This document shows positions 34,200 through 47,033 of a stretch of DNA of 64,000 nt, in pieces. The position numbers and the translations under genes are program-made. Location: contig JAPQWV010000005.1 in NCBI GenBank assembly GCA_027422505.1, positions 8,623,501 through 8,687,500 on the forward strand, given 5' to 3'. The stretch comes from Craterostigma plantagineum (taxonomy: Eukaryota > Streptophyta > Magnoliopsida > Lamiales > Linderniaceae). Positions within the stretch are counted from its first letter, which is position 1; each line of letters opens with the position of its first letter. Below the pieces are notes generated by a model. It worked only from the letters and a program-made list of their open reading frames with translations. It had not been told where the DNA came from and searched no databases.

Positions 34200-35803
34200 T
34201 CTTTTTTCTAAGCCTTCTTATCGGCAATGATATCACGAATAAAATGATACTTAACATAAATATGCTTAGTCCTTTTGTGATACATCTGATCCTTAGTCAA
34301 ATGAATTGAACTTTGACTATCAAAGAAAATTGTAATAACTCACTGTTCCTAAGTTAATTCGCCGAATAACCCTTTCAATCATAATGCTTCCTTGATCGCG
34401 TCCGCAATGGCCATGTATTCTGCTTCAGTAGTAGATAAAGCCACTCCGTGCTGTAGAGTATGTTTCCAGCTAATTGCACAACATCCAATAGAAAATACAT
34501 AACAAGTAAGATATCGTCGTTTTTATCGAGATTCATTGCATAATCTGAATCAACGAAGCCGATGAGGGTATCACTATTTCTGCCATCCAAACAAATGCTT
34601 AAAGTACCCTTCTAGTATCTGAGAATCCACTTCACTGCTTGCCAATGTTCTTTCCCTGGGATATATACCTGCTAACAACACTAACAGCTTGTGAAATATC
34701 AGGACGAGTACATATCATAGCATACATAAAACTGCCGACTGCACTTGTGTAAGGAACTCGTGTCATATACTCTTCTTCCTCATCTGATAATGGTGGCTGA
34801 GCAGCACATAGCCTAAAATTGCTAGTAAGAAGAGGAGTGCTGACTGGTTTGGCATCGTTCATGCCAAATCTCTCCAAAACCTTCTTGGGGTAACTTTCCT
34901 GGGTCAGGTGTAACTTACCAGCTCCTCTATCACGTCTAATCTCCATACCAAGAATCTGGTTAGCTGCTCCCAAATCTTTCATCTCAAATTCAACATTCAA
35001 TAAGGCCTTCAACTGGTGAATGTTGCAAGATTCTTAGCCGCAATGAGCATGTCATCAATATATAATAACAAATAAATGAACGAACTGTAATTTAACTTCC
35101 AGAAGTAAACACAACTATCATACTTGCTCCTAGAGAAACCATGACCCAACGTGAATCAAAATGTTTATACCACTGTCTTGTAGCTGCTTTAGTCCATATA
35201 AGGATTTTTTCAGTATACATACTTGGTCTTCTTTTCCTTCATCTATAAATCCTTCAGGTTTCTTCATGTAAATTTGTTCATCTAAATCGCCATGTAAGAA
35301 CACCATCTTGACGTCAAGCTGTTCTAACTCCAAATCATTCATGGCACAAGTAATACGCGAATAGAGCTATGTCTAACGACAATGTGAGAATAATCATTAA
35401 AATCAACACCTTGTACCTGACTCTAGCCTTTCACGACTAATCGTACCTTATACTTTGCATCGTCAGAACCAGATAAACCTTCTTCTTGAAGACACACTTA
35501 CATCCGACTATTTTCATTTTCTTCGGCGGTGGCACAAGAATCCACGTTCCATTCTGTGCAGAGACTCCGTTTCTTAATTCATCGCTACCAGCCACTTATC
35601 AGAATAACATCGTGTGTTGCCTCCGAATAGGTAAAAGGTTCGCTGCCTCCATCTGTTTCTTGTGTCAGTGATAAAGCGTACGAAACTAAATTCACGTACC
35701 GCTGTGGTAGTTGAATCTCTCGTCTCTGTCGATCTCTGGCTATAGAATATCCATGCTCGGTGCTTTCAACTTCAACAGGATCTGAATAAGGTTCTAGTTC
35801 ATC
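34200..35803 (-). pseudogene. Copia 2 reverse transcriptase and RNase H remnant
   Basis: Minus-strand pieces: [24 protein letters not shown] and [12 protein letters not shown] (35342-35130), MKDLGAANQILGMEI and PYTSAVGSFMYAMICTRPDI (35012-34640), then GFVDSDYAMNLDK (near 34560) and the RNase H end with AEYMAIADAI-type sequence (near 34400). The frames are broken between the pieces. Confidence 0.88.
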
Positions 35804-37388
35804 CTCTTAATATGTGGCGACCCTCATTTTCTAATTAGAATTAGTGGCGGATTTCCGCAACGTAAGCCGCGGAAGGCCTGTCTGATAAAAATTTTTTCCT
35901 AAAACAAAATATATTAAGACAAAATATTGTTTACGCAGTCATTTATATACACAGGCCGTAGCCCCAAAATGTCAAAACAACAAAAATCCTAACGCCGCTC
36001 TACAGGTCTTCATCCATGTGCAGCCTCGCCCTCAAAAGTCCGTGGAGTCACCGTCATCAGGCCACCTCAGTCACGACGTACCTCGACGTCGAACTCAGTC
36101 GTACCTACAACACGTAAAATCTGAGTTATCGCCCAGTAGGTGAAAACAAGCATGAATGCAGCGTGCACTCATATCCCGTCCCAATATCTCACAACACATG
36201 CACGCTCGACTTTTTTCTCTCTCTTCTCAACCTATCGTATCTCATATGTCACATCAGGGCCCTAGGCTAGACTAAGCACCACGCGCGCACAATAAAATAC
36301 GGAGTCAGGGGCCCGCGCTCCGGTAGCCTACTCTGATCGGTCACGCCAGGTTGCTCCCTCCCGAGTTTCCTCTTGCTCAAGTGGTAGCCTACGCTAGTAG
36401 TGCATTTGAACGATCACGCCAGACATCCTCCTACCAGGTCGCTCCTTCCGCAAATCATCCGACGGTTTGCACCGCAGACTGCACTCCAATGCATCTGAGT
36501 AGACGAATCGATCACATCCATCTCTCGTCTAGTGCCTCAGTCCTAACCTCATAACTTCACTACGATTCGACGACCAACATAGGTCACATTCTACCCCGCT
36601 CGTGGACACTATACGGTGTCACCGTGACAACACGGTCAACGTATCTCACACTTATATGAAATGCAGTGTAGTGAAAATGAAATACAATATTATGCTGAAA
36701 ATAAATTTTCACCGAAAATGCACTGCTAAAAATTTTATTTCGACAACTTTAATCGGGTGTTAGCTTTGACTATGCCCATTGGTCTCGGAATAATTTTCTT
36801 ATTAAATGACGTAAAAATAATTTTCCTCAAGAAGACTTTTTTTTTTAAACCTTGCTGCGTGAAAAATGTTTACCCGAAAATAACTAAGCACGACGATAAT
36901 ACTTTGGCCCGAAAACTTTGCTCAAGACCCGAAAATTGCACTCACCCGAAAATTGCACTGACCCTAAAGATACATTTACTCGAAAATTTCCCTAGCTACC
37001 CGAAAAATTTAGTGAAGGTCAATGCCCGAAAATTCTATACACGGCGAAATTGTTTTACCCGAAATTGCTTAGAGGCCCGAAAATCATCTAATTAAACACC
37101 CGAAAATTTCAAGACCGAACTTGAAATTTAATTCTTATGTCTCTCACCCGAAAATTAATTAAGTCGTGGCCGAAAATTGGCTTCACCCAAATTTCTCTTC
37201 CTTAGTTAAATTCCTTCTCATTTTCGGGTGTTATTCTTGCTTGGTTTTAAGTACAATTCAAACTTATATAAATTATATTTTTGCTTCAAGATTTTCAAAT
37301 TCCTTCTTTAAAACTCTTAAGTCCCAAATACATGGCGAATTACACCAAAACCCTGTATTCAAAATTTTATGGGTATTACATAGTAGGG
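35804..37388 (-). mobile_element. Probable Ty3/gypsy solo LTR inserted in copia element 2
   Basis: The copia reading resumes on either side, so this is a separate insertion. On the minus strand it ends ...GAGGGTCGCCACA (35813), and the opposite end begins TGACCCTACTATGTAATACCC. No internal coding sequence, primer site or second LTR is present, pointing to a solo LTR of about 1.58 kb. The pentamer TCATC occurs at both junctions (35799-35803, 37389-37393) and may be the target duplication, but the exact edges are uncertain by several bases. A field of CCCGAAAAT motifs occupies 36870-37230. Confidence 0.6.
36870..37230. repeat. Dispersed CCCGAAAAT motif array within the LTR
   Basis: About fifteen copies or near-copies of (A/G)CCCGAAAAT(T) occur in 360 bases on the plus strand, at irregular spacings of about 12-45 bases. 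A late inverted copy (ATTTTCGGGTG) lies near 37220. The position in the presumed U3 part of a gypsy LTR suggests regulatory motif repeats. Confidence 0.7.
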
Positions 37389-37393
37389 TCATC

Positions 37394-39560
37394 TAAAAAG
37401 TCTTTACTGATCTCGAGCTCCACCTCGTTCTGTACACTGTTCTTCTTTTCTTGATTACAAGGATTAGTAGACTCTTTTGGAGGATGTAGCAAAGACGACT
37501 CGTCAAATGTAACATCTCTGCTAATTATGAATTTGGGTGACTTGGGATCAGAATTATTAACTATATCCTTTCACCCCTGAAGCGTAACCGAGAAAAATAC
37601 ACTTCTTTGCTCTAGGCTCCTCAGTTACGTGCATATAAGCTGGGCACCCAAACATTCGTAATTAGAGTAATCAGGAGTACCTGACCAACTTTCTCAGAAG
37701 TCTTGAAATCGATCGGAGAGCACGGTGAGCGGTTGAAAATATAACATGCGGCTGCGATAGCTTCGGCCCAAAAATTATTTGTCAACCTAACGTTGGAGAT
37801 CATGCATCGAGCTCTCTATAAAAGCATCCGATTCATGCGCTCGAAAACATCATTTTGTTGAGGCGTCATTCGAACAGTGTGATGTCGAGCAATTCCTTCA
37901 TTCTTGCAAATTCATTGAACTCGCTTCCGCAAAATTCAAAGCCATTATATGTCCGCAACCGCTTGATTTGTTTTCCTGTTTGTTTTTCAATCAAAGTTTA
38001 CCATTGTTTAAATGTTACAAAACATCACTCTTCTGTTTAAGAAAAAAGACTCAGACTTTCCTTGAAAAAGTCAACATGTATCTTGCACCACCTTTGGAAG
38101 GAACACGAGAAGGACCCCATACATCAGAATGAATATAGTCCAAAGTACTTTCGTCTTGTGGACAGCTGGCGAATTACGCTGACTCGTTTCTGCTTTCCAA
38201 AAATACAATGTTCGCAAAATTCCATCATACCAGTACTTTGGCCGCATAGTACGCATCGCTTGCTTAATATCGTCAAGCCTTTTTATCCCATGTGTCCAAG
38301 TTGCATATTCCATGATCTCGTGGTATCAACCTCTGGGGATGTCGAAACTGCAGCGGAATATGTAACAGTAGTTCCCTGCAAAATATATAAATTTTCAGAC
38401 CTGCAAGCTTTCATCACGACAAGGGCACCTCTGGAAATCTTCAAACCTCCACCTTTACATGAGAACATGCACCCTTGAGAGTCAAGTATGCCTAAAGAGA
38501 TAAGATTTCTCTTCGTATCTGGAACGTGTCTTACTTCTGGGAGTGTTCGGATGATTCCGCCGAACATCTTGATCTGAACTGTACTTTTACCAACAACTTT
38601 ACAAGGAGCATCATTTCCGATTAAGACGTATCCACCATCGAAATTTTCATATGTGGAAAAACAGTCCCGACTCCGACTTATGTGGTAAGAACAACCCGAA
38701 TCTAAGATCTACTCACTATCAGACCTAACAAAATTTGCAGTTGCTATAAAAATAGTTCCATCGCTCTCATCTGCAGCTACACTAGCTTCGGTGGGTTTAT
38801 TATATTGCTGATTATTTTTCTCCTTAATTTATAACAATCAGCTTTGATGTTGCCGTCTTTCTTGCAAAAATTACACTTTATTTCTGTACCTGGATTTTGA
38901 CCTTTCTTTATATCTTCTACTTTCAACGTCTCTATATTCTGGTCTTCCCCGTGCAAGCAGGCCTTCTGCCTGGCCACCACTTGTTTCTCCCGTTATATCC
39001 CTGTCTGTCAGTTCTTTCAATTGTAATGCATATTTGACACTACCATATGATATCGTATCTTTTCAGTAGTGTCAGGAAAATGCTTAAAGACGAGGGAAGG
39101 GAACACAACAATATTATGGCCTGGTCTTCGTCAGTCACTTTGAATTCTACGTTCGTCAAATCAATAATGATTGAATCTAATTTATCGAGATGCTAGAGTA
39201 TAGAAGTATCTTTCGTCATTTTCATATTGTAAAGCTTCTGCTTTAAATAAAGCTTATTCTCCTTAGTATTTTTCATATAGATAGCTTTTAACGCATCCCA
39301 CATACCCATGGTCGTCGTCTTCGTGTCAACTTCTTGTAAAACCTCATAAGAGAGATTTAAGATAATAGCCAATCTTTCTTGTCCAATTCATTAAATTGAG
39401 AGTCTTTCATTTCCGTCTATTTCTTCTTTTCCCCTTCAAGCGCCACCTCACAACCGTCTTGAATGAGTATGGCCTCCATCTTGAGAATCCACATTGGAAA
39501 GTTGACATTTCTGTCGAATTTTTCAATTGAAGTTTTGTTATCCTTATCGTGGCTAAAAAT
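37394..39560 (-). pseudogene. Copia 2 gag, protease and integrase remnant
   Basis: Reading down the minus strand: gag tail with LDKLDSIIIDL and VTDEDQAIILLCSLP (near 39180-39090), a zinc knuckle CNFCKKDGNIKADCYK (near 38870-38830), protease/pre-integrase VRHVPDTKRNLISLGILDSQG and SWNMQLGHMG (38540-38290), and integrase LTNNFWAEAIAAACYIFNRSP (37800-37730). Frames are broken throughout. Confidence 0.88.
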
Positions 39561-39572
39561 AAATAGGGTTTT

Positions 39573-39584
39573 CTATGATACCAG
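39573..39584 (-). promoter_or_regulatory. Primer-binding site of copia element 2
   Basis: The minus strand reads CTGGTATCATAG, close to the initiator tRNA-Met complement, two bases inside the LTR edge. Confidence 0.7.
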
Positions 39585-39586
39585 TT

Positions 39587-40110
39587 TGTTATGATATTTT
39601 GAATCCCCGATAATATATTTGCCAGAAAAAAATGACGATGATAAATAAAATAGATGAAAATTAAATTTGGAAAGTGAACACGAGATTTACGTGGTTCGGC
39701 CAGAATGACCTACGTCCACAGGCCGGAGGGTTGAACGTCTTTATTATGTGGAGATATTACAGACAAGTATACCTTGTAAAGACGATATGTCGAAAAACAG
39801 CTACAAAGAATAAAATGAGCGGATTGATTGAAAATTTATTTGTTGTGGTGGTGTCATTCTTCTTTGTCGAATGATGCTATTTATAGGCGAACCTGTATGG
39901 GCTGGAACGTAAGTGCTTACCTCATGAAGATCTTCTTTATTCAATATCTTAGCACTTTGACTATTTCATAAGGCGCCTCTTGAAGAATGCAAAATGAAAT
40001 CTTCTTCTTTATTATTTTATCACCTTTTCTTTATGATTTCTGAAGCCCACGCGAAGCATTGTCCCATATACTTTAATGCGCCAATTTCATACCAAAGGTC
40101 ATAATTTAAA
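39587..40110 (-). repeat. 5' LTR of copia element 2
   Basis: Begins TGTTATGATATTTTGAATCC. It is the partner of 33484-34006, and better preserved at its outer TG border than the other copy. Confidence 0.85.
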
Positions 40111-40115
40111 ATATC

Positions 40116-40723
40116 CCCTTTTTTATCTATATATGGGAAGGAATTCATTAATTTCTACTTGGAACGTAAAATTTGTTATCGATTTCGACTTTTTTATGAC
40201 TCGATTTCTAAAAGATAATGGATTATAACTGGGCTTTCATACCCAAGTGGGCTTATGACCCAATTATCAAAGACATGTGACATAGTCTATTTCTTTCGGT
40301 AACTAAACCAAAATCATCCTAATTCGTAAAAATATTTCTTATTTTTTGTGTTGTGGGATTCTCTTGAGCTCTAATATGCTACGAAATATGAGGCATATCA
40401 AATTGATTTGTTTTTGTGCTATGCTTTTCATCATGTTCACCGCAACGTGTCATTAGGTTTTATATATTTATTTTTGTTTTTTTCTAATAAATTATGGATG
40501 GGTAAGATAGAGACATAAAGATAAAGACTTACATAGAAAGAGATATGCACCATTATGTCACAGTTTTGAGCACCATGCGGCGACTCTCAAGTTTTGAATG
40601 TGCAATGAATAATCATCTCATCTTCTTATCTTTCCTACGACCATTGTCTTGTCTTCTTTATAACCATGTGGTCCATGTCCCACAACTGTCTGTATTTATA
40701 TTTATATATATATATATATATAT
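40116..40723. other. AT-rich spacer ending in a TA microsatellite
   Basis: No gene is seen. Positions 40704-40723 are a (TA)n run into which, or beside which, the next MITE sits. Confidence 0.5.
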
Positions 40724-40942
40724 AGAAATGTTATGGTGCTCACCTTGCGTGAGCACCATCCGTGGGCACCTGTTGTGTGGCATTTTTTTGTGCCACGTCA
40801 ACATGCCAAATCAACCCCCGACGGGTTCACTAATCCCATGTGTAGGTTATAGATCAATAAAAAATTCCATTGTATGCTGATTTGTCGTGTTGATGTGGTT
40901 GGTGCTCACGAAGGTGCTCACGCAAGGTGAGCACCATAACAT

Positions 40943-40945
<3 letters not shown>
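40724..40945. mobile_element. MITE with near-perfect terminal inverted repeats (GTGCTCACC type)
   Basis: The left end AATGTTATGGTGCTCACC...GCGTGAGCACC is repeated inverted at the right (GGTGCTCACGC...GGTGCTCACC-type to CATT). The TIR is about 30 bp in a 222-bp element. The flanking TA runs on both sides fit a TA target preference or insertion into a microsatellite. No coding capacity. Confidence 0.75.
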
Positions 40946-40976
<31 letters not shown>

Positions 40977-43900
40977 CTAAAGGTATCCCAGTCATTCTGG
41001 CCCACACACACCGAATATGTTCGATCTGAAACAAATACGTACTTTACCATCGACTTTGAGATAGGTCCCGAATTTAAATGAAATAATTCTAATATGCATA
41101 TGAGAACCGTCCTTAGTCCACATAGACTATTAGGCTTCGCCAACGAAACGAGGTTTGGCGGAGTAGGGGGCTAATCCTCATCATCACTCCAACACTTGAT
41201 AATAGCTACCCTGTTTCTATTAAGTAAAAGAGAAATTTATCTTCGTCTCCAACCCGACCAACATTCTTTTAACTTATAATATTTTTATTTTTCTACTAAG
41301 GTAAATGACAAGCAAATTCTTCGTGGCAGTTTCTTCATGTCAAAAATTAAAAGATACGATTATAAAACTATGATGACCGTGATAGAATAATGGATGAAAG
41401 AGATACAATAATAAGACATACTATGGTTTATAATATCTAATTTTCATAGTTCTACATATCGGTCTGCCCGTGGGGAACATGACAGGCATCTTATCTCGAC
41501 CCCGCCCCATCTACGCAAAACCAATGTTTGTAAACATATATTGCTTATGTGTCATTTTTTATTTCAATATTTTTAACGTAAATAGCCCAGGGTATTGTGT
41601 GAGGTTTTCGAGCTATAGGCACTTTAATGTTGAGAAAGTTAAATGAGAGAATGAAACAACTAGTGTTATTTTGAAGAATACTACTACAAAAATAAATAAC
41701 TTTTTTCGCATCATTACATAATTAATCAACTTTCCAGTTTTACTTAATTTTATTTCTATATCAACCACAAAACTATTTAAAATTACAATTTTCACTATTA
41801 TTATTTAGAATAAGCAAAATAATCGCTCTTAATTATATTTTAAGCCCTAAGATATTTAACTATTATTATTTTTCATTCTCTCTATTAACGCAGTCATACA
41901 TGATATTCCTCATCTGGGCATATAAATGAACAAACATTGTTTAACGTATTAACAAGTTTAAAAAAAAAAAGGAAACTCATGAAAAATGTATAATCTATAG
42001 AATATCAAATAAGTATTATTTAACTAAAATTAATTCATAAAAGTTGTCACAACTAATCATCATAGTTTTTCCTTGCGTTTTTTCTTTTGAGACCTTTAAT
42101 CCATTTCACATGAATATTTACCTGTTCGCTTACGCCCGTCTTTTCTCTCCGGACGTAAATTAGGATTCTGTACCAGATGAAAAGAAGGCTTTCAACGTGA
42201 CTCCTCTAATGGACACACTCAAACTGATAAGAATATATTGTCTCGAATATTCCAATTCTAGAATCAACTAGAACGTATTAACATGGATCAATTTTAATGC
42301 ATGCAAACTAATAATTTAGATCATGTTTTAATTGGATGTTATCTTCCTGAAAATATCTTCGATATTAATCTTCTAGTAGGAGATTACAAAGATAGAAGCA
42401 TGACATCTCTTAATTTATAGATTTATTAAAAATCATTCTGATTAAAAAATGTAATTATGATAATTATGTTGAGAATTTGAGATAATGGTGGTGAAAAAAA
42501 AAAGCAATATTAGAAAGATTTGTGGTGAAAACTGAAGATAATAATAATTAAACTAGAAAAGTTGATCAGTTTTGTAACACTGCGAGCAAGTTACTTACTT
42601 TTGTAAATAGTGTTATTGATAATAACATTATTTGTGTTATTCTCTCAAAGTTAAACCCACACAAGCAGTCAATCAATTTGAAAGGATCCCCAATCGTGAA
42701 AGTAGATATTAAGTTTAAGAAGTAACATTCATATATTTGTCAAAAACAACTCAAAGACATAAATATTCAAACCATAGACTCAAAATCTAAAATAATTGGT
42801 GTCATTCAATTACATTTGACTATCATCATCAATATATCAAAGAGTGGGAAACTTCCATTGTCAAAGGCCCTTTGAGCAATTTCACAAAATTCTTGCATCT
42901 CCACCTCTCCATTGACTATCATCGTCAATACGATCAAAATGTGAGGTATTTCCACCATCAAAGATAATTGGCGCAATTTTTATCAAATTCTTGCATATCC
43001 ACATCATTATGAATGTCGGCATGATCCTTATTTGGAACTGTACACTTGTCCCACATTAGTCCCACCCTCTGAATTTTTTACGATGTAAGTCCATATGCGA
43101 TTGAGCGTAGGGATAACTCTAAGTCGTAATATATATATATATATATATTGACACGCTATATGAGCAATTTAGCGCACTAGTTACGATTTTACTTAATATA
43201 CACGCGCTATTGAGGACAAATTGCCATAATTTTTGTGCTTTAACGAGTGTCTCGCTAAAATGCACTATGCACGCTTATAATTCGCTATTTAAAACACTGA
43301 CGCCAACGGAGAAAACATTTTTCTCCTTCCCTGCCCTACAAGGTGCAAAACGGGTAAATTCCTATATATAACGATAACCAATGTCATGCATAATTACTAT
43401 TTCATCATTTGTTTTTAGTTTCAACGAAATTAAATATTTATTTTACATACTTAAAACTAACAAATATAAAAATTATAAGTTTGTTTATTAAATGTTTTGA
43501 TAAAAAAATTAATCTTTTATTTATATATTAGAACACACATCAAAGGTGTTTTTAACACTAGTTACGACAGTGAATGAATTCCAATGGACTCTGAATACAA
43601 GAAATTCTTTTAAAGTTGTCACAATCTCACTTCAATTACCCATTGGGGACCAAAGTATGTCGAAATAATCCGTTATACATTTTTATTTTTATAAATTAAT
43701 TTATTTTTGAATTCCTACGATGTAATGTAAGTGTCTTGCGATGCCATATGAGCATAAAATAAAATGTTTAAAAAATTAATATTTTTCGTTTATTTATCTA
43801 TTCTATGATATTAAGATGGACATATCTATTCTATGATATTAAGATGGACAAAACTGTAGATTAGTCTACTAATTAACCAATCATATTTTTTCTACATTAA

Positions 43901-44640
43901 CTACTATTAGGTCACATAGTCTTAACCACATTCTAACTACTCCATTCTACTTTAATTATACACTTACTAAAATCACACATTACCAATTAATTTTATTTTA
44001 TTACACACCCATAAAGGGTGCTAAAAATACTAGTTATAGATAATTAGTCTAGGAAGATATCAATCGAAGGAAAACATTTAAAGTTAAATAAATGCTTGTT
44101 AACAGGAAAAAATAAATAGAAAATTGCCAATAGATAGGATCGACCATCATCCACCGAGTACACGTGGCAGTAAATGATTGGCATAAAGATTCTGGGCCCG
44201 CCTCTTTGACCACCGCCGGTAAAGTTCTAACCTTTTCTCATAAATCTATGAATCTCTCCGATGTCCGATCCCACTAACCGACGAAACTTTGACAAACCAA
44301 ATCGAAACCCCCAAAAGAATATCCCCCAAAAAAATTCTCCTATTCTCACTCAGTGTGCTTCTTTACCTGACGACATAATATCCCATTCACGTGTATTCAT
44401 CTGCTTTTTCCCCCTTCGTTTCTTTTTTCTTTTTTAATCTTTTCTTTCATTCACCGCTTGGACTTTGGTGATTTTGCCTTTTTTTTTCGAGGTTTTCTTG
44501 TTGAGTAAGATTTTGCCGTACTTTTTCCCGGTCGGTGACGGTGTGTTTTGGAAGTATCTTACAAAGGGCCATCTTTTTAAACCCCTAAAATCTGAGCCTG
44601 AAAACTCATAACACTCAAGAAAGATTCAACTGAAGAAAAA
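40946..44640. other. Long AT-rich intergenic region
   Basis: No supported gene over 3.7 kb. Visible features are (TA)n runs at 40946-40972 and 43129-43148, an imperfect ~110-bp duplication at about 42830-43010, and an exact 28-bp tandem duplication at 43795-43850. The last 300 bases, C/T-rich, are the promoter and leader of the next gene. Confidence 0.5.
43795..43850. repeat. Perfect 28-bp tandem duplication
   Basis: The unit TATCTATTCTATGATATTAA... is present twice back to back (43795-43822, 43823-43850) without a mismatch, so the duplication is recent. Confidence 0.9.
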
Positions 44641-44700
44641 ATAATAAAGGGTTTGTCTTTTCTTGCCTTTCTTTGTCTGCAATTTCATCTGTAACACACA

Positions 44701-45550
44701 ATGGAAGGTGTAAATCAGAAGGGCTCTTCAACAAATAACGAAGCTTTGGGGGCAAAGGGTTCTTCCTCTGAAGCTAATTCGTCAACTTCTAACCTTTTCA
44801 GCTTACTCTTTCCTCCACCTACTAAGGTAAGAATCGCTTATCATTGAATTAAATCCCTTATTTGTAGTATGAAATGTGAGGCTGTGATGATATGGTTAGA
44901 AATAGATAGTCCCTTTACTTCATTGATGGGCTTACATTGGATGATCATTTTTTTTTCTGTCTATATTTGATCTGTTGATGTTTGGGCAGGACCCATTTCA
45001 CTTCTTAGAACCTCTTAGCAAGAGAAACTCTGCTAATCAAACTCCTAAAACCGAAGCTTCGAGTAAGTATAGAACCCTTATCTGAATTTCGTTCAAATTA
45101 CAAGATTTTACGACAAAAAGAGGTGAAATCTTTACAGCGTATGGAGAAAATGGAACTCGGGGCGTGCCTGAAAAGCCCATCGATTCGTATTTTCGGGAGG
45201 AGAAATCACAGCCGTTCAACTACGACTCTTCGATCTACTACGGTGGCCAAGATGTGCTTATACAGCCTTCTAATAATGCACACAACTCCAATGCCACACG
45301 TGTGAGTACTAGTAATGAACTGTTTTAGTAGTAGCATTGATCGTAAGTTGCTACAAAATGTGCTGTAATAAATCGAAAAAACAGAAAGTTAACGGTCGAT
45401 TTATGTGTTTTTCGGCGAATACGATCAGTTCAAGCAAGACGGTGAAGACGACGAAAACATGGCTTCGAGGGGAAATTGGTGGCAGGGTATGTCTTCATAT
45501 ACTCCTTCGAAAATCCTGTCTTAATTTAGTATTAATGTTGGCTATATATA

Positions 45551-45581
<31 letters not shown>

Positions 45582-45623
45582 GTGTGTGTGTATATATGTG
45601 TTGCAGGATCCCTTTACTACTAA
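44701..45623 (+). CDS. Small plant-specific protein with C-terminal WWQGSLYY
   Basis: Five exons with GT-AG borders: 44701-44826, 44990-45062, 45138-45301, 45429-45486 and 45607-45623, giving 145 residues. The N-terminus is Ser/Asn-rich and leads to SNLFSLLFPPPTKDPFHF. The middle has YGENGTRGVPEKPIDSYF, FNYDSSIYYGGQDV and QPSNNAHNSNAT. The C-terminus DDENMASRGNWWQGSLYY is a strongly conserved signature of a small land-plant family. There is no signal peptide or membrane helix; the protein is probably intracellular and largely disordered. I recall Arabidopsis relatives including a salt-induced serine-rich protein, but I cannot confirm the match. The third intron and the tiny last exon are set by frame and by the conserved ending. 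Confidence 0.8.
45546..45600. repeat. Compound (TC)n-(TA)n-(TG)n microsatellite in the last intron
   Basis: TATATCTCTC..., TATATATA and TGTGTGTG runs follow each other inside the intron before the last exon. Confidence 0.85.
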
Positions 45624-45837
45624 GACACCATAACACCATAGATCATAGGTTTACCGCTATACTTTAGGTAATGAGGAGAAACACAAGTCACTACATTTTC
45701 TAGTTTTCTTGGAGCATTATTGTTATGGTTATTTTTTTGTGCAGGGAGATGATCTTATAATATAGATAAGAGGAATAAAAAGATATAAACAGCTGTAGTA
45801 GATTTCAGTAGCTTGGCCCTGCTAACGAATATAGTAG

Positions 45838-45875
45838 ACGAAGAAGAAGAAGAAGAAGAAGAAGAAGAAGAAGAG
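45838..45875. repeat. (GAA)n microsatellite in the 3' flank
   Basis: About twelve GAA/AGA triplets without interruption, in the probable 3' UTR or flank of the upstream gene. A forward open frame through it is an artefact of the repeat. Confidence 0.9.
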
Positions 45876-46153
45876 AGATTATATTGGCTTCTCTCAATAT
45901 ATGATGTAAATGTGTTAGCTAAGACCGCGTTTGTCTTGTACTTTATTTCCCCTCGATGTAAAGGGTGGTTGCATGTGCAAGTTAATACAAATGAGTTGAA
46001 GGATATATTGATGGTTCAGAAATTATGGGAAAATTTAAATGATGGATAGATCATAGATACATAGGAAATGGAGGTGATAGAAGTTGATATACAAATGAAA
46101 GCTAAAATCAAATTAAATTGACGAAAATTAAATAAATCGCGTGAACTAAGAGC

Positions 46154-46703
46154 TTAGAGCATCTCCAACCCGCAGCATGAAAATACAGTTAATTCTGCAC
46201 AATATTACAGCTGCTACAGTGCTTTTACTCCAACCCATAAACTCTATTTTCTACACTAATTTTCACTCCAACCCATTAACTCTATTTTCTACTTTAAAAA
46301 TCAAATTCTATATTAAACATTATATTATAATTATTAAAAAATCAATAAATTATAATAATTCATTTTAAAATTAACTAACTATAAACTTAGCATATTATTA
46401 AATTATAATTTTATTAAATTAAAACGAAAATATAAATAAATAATAGAATATTAATATTGTTTTACTTTTATTATTAGAATATCAAATATTTAAATAGAAT
46501 TAAAAAATATTTTATTAAATAAATTATACTAAATAGAAAGTTCAACACAATTTTTGTGCTGAAAAATTGTGTGTACTCTAGATCTAGAGTATCTCTGCAG
46601 ATCAACACAATATTAGTGTTAGATATAGAGTCCCGTTGGAGTAAAGACGTACTTTATTTTAGTGTTTTACACAAAAATGAAGTACCCGTTGGAGATGCTC
46701 TTA
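46154..46703. mobile_element. Tourist-like (PIF/Harbinger) MITE
   Basis: Terminal inverted repeat GAGCATCTCCAAC (left) and GTTGGAGATGCTC (right) at 46157 and 46700, flanked by the 3-bp duplication TTA. The interior is AT-rich without coding capacity. These ends are among the commonest MITE termini in dicots. Confidence 0.88.
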
Positions 46704-46804
46704 GGCCGCAAGTTTTTTTAGGGCTCATTCTCTTAATTTAGTAATGTTGCTGTTAAAAAATATTAACTAGGCCCAATATTTTGAACCCCTATTTTACGAC
46801 TATA

Positions 46805-47033
46805 TACTCCCTCCGTCTCTCATGGACATTGGCACGGTTTTAATTGAATATTTTAATAATATAGTACAATTAAAAGGTAAAAAAGCGTATATTTTGACAC
46901 GTATTTTAAGAGTATTTAATATTATTATATTTTATTGTTTGTGGTAGTTTTTTGCTATAAAAGGAAATGTACAAAAGGGAACGGGACACCCGATATAGTA
47001 AAATGTATAAAATGGTTTGGGACGGAGGGAGTA
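46805..47033. mobile_element. Stowaway-like (Tc1/mariner) MITE
   Basis: Ends CTCCCTCCGTCTC and GGGACGGAGGGAG at 46807 and 47031, flanked by TA duplications. The size is 225 bp, typical for Stowaway. Confidence 0.95.

Larger units (their letters stand above)
33479..40115 (-). mobile_element. Ty1/copia LTR retrotransposon 2, decayed, with nested insertion
   Basis: LTRs of about 523 bp lie at 33484-34006 and 39587-40110, clearly homologous but with many differences, so the insertion is older than copia element 1. A candidate 5-bp duplication ATATC flanks it. The minus-strand primer-binding site (CTGGTATCATAG) and a polypurine-like tract lie in the expected places. Coding order gag, protease, integrase, RT, RNase H is that of Ty1/copia. 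An insert of about 1.6 kb interrupts the integrase-RT linker. Confidence 0.88.

Noticed and set aside
42830..43010. Imperfect ~110-bp duplication (TTGACTATCATC...TTCTTGCATATCC)
   Set aside because: Real similarity but too degenerate and isolated to call an element; noted only in the spacer entry.
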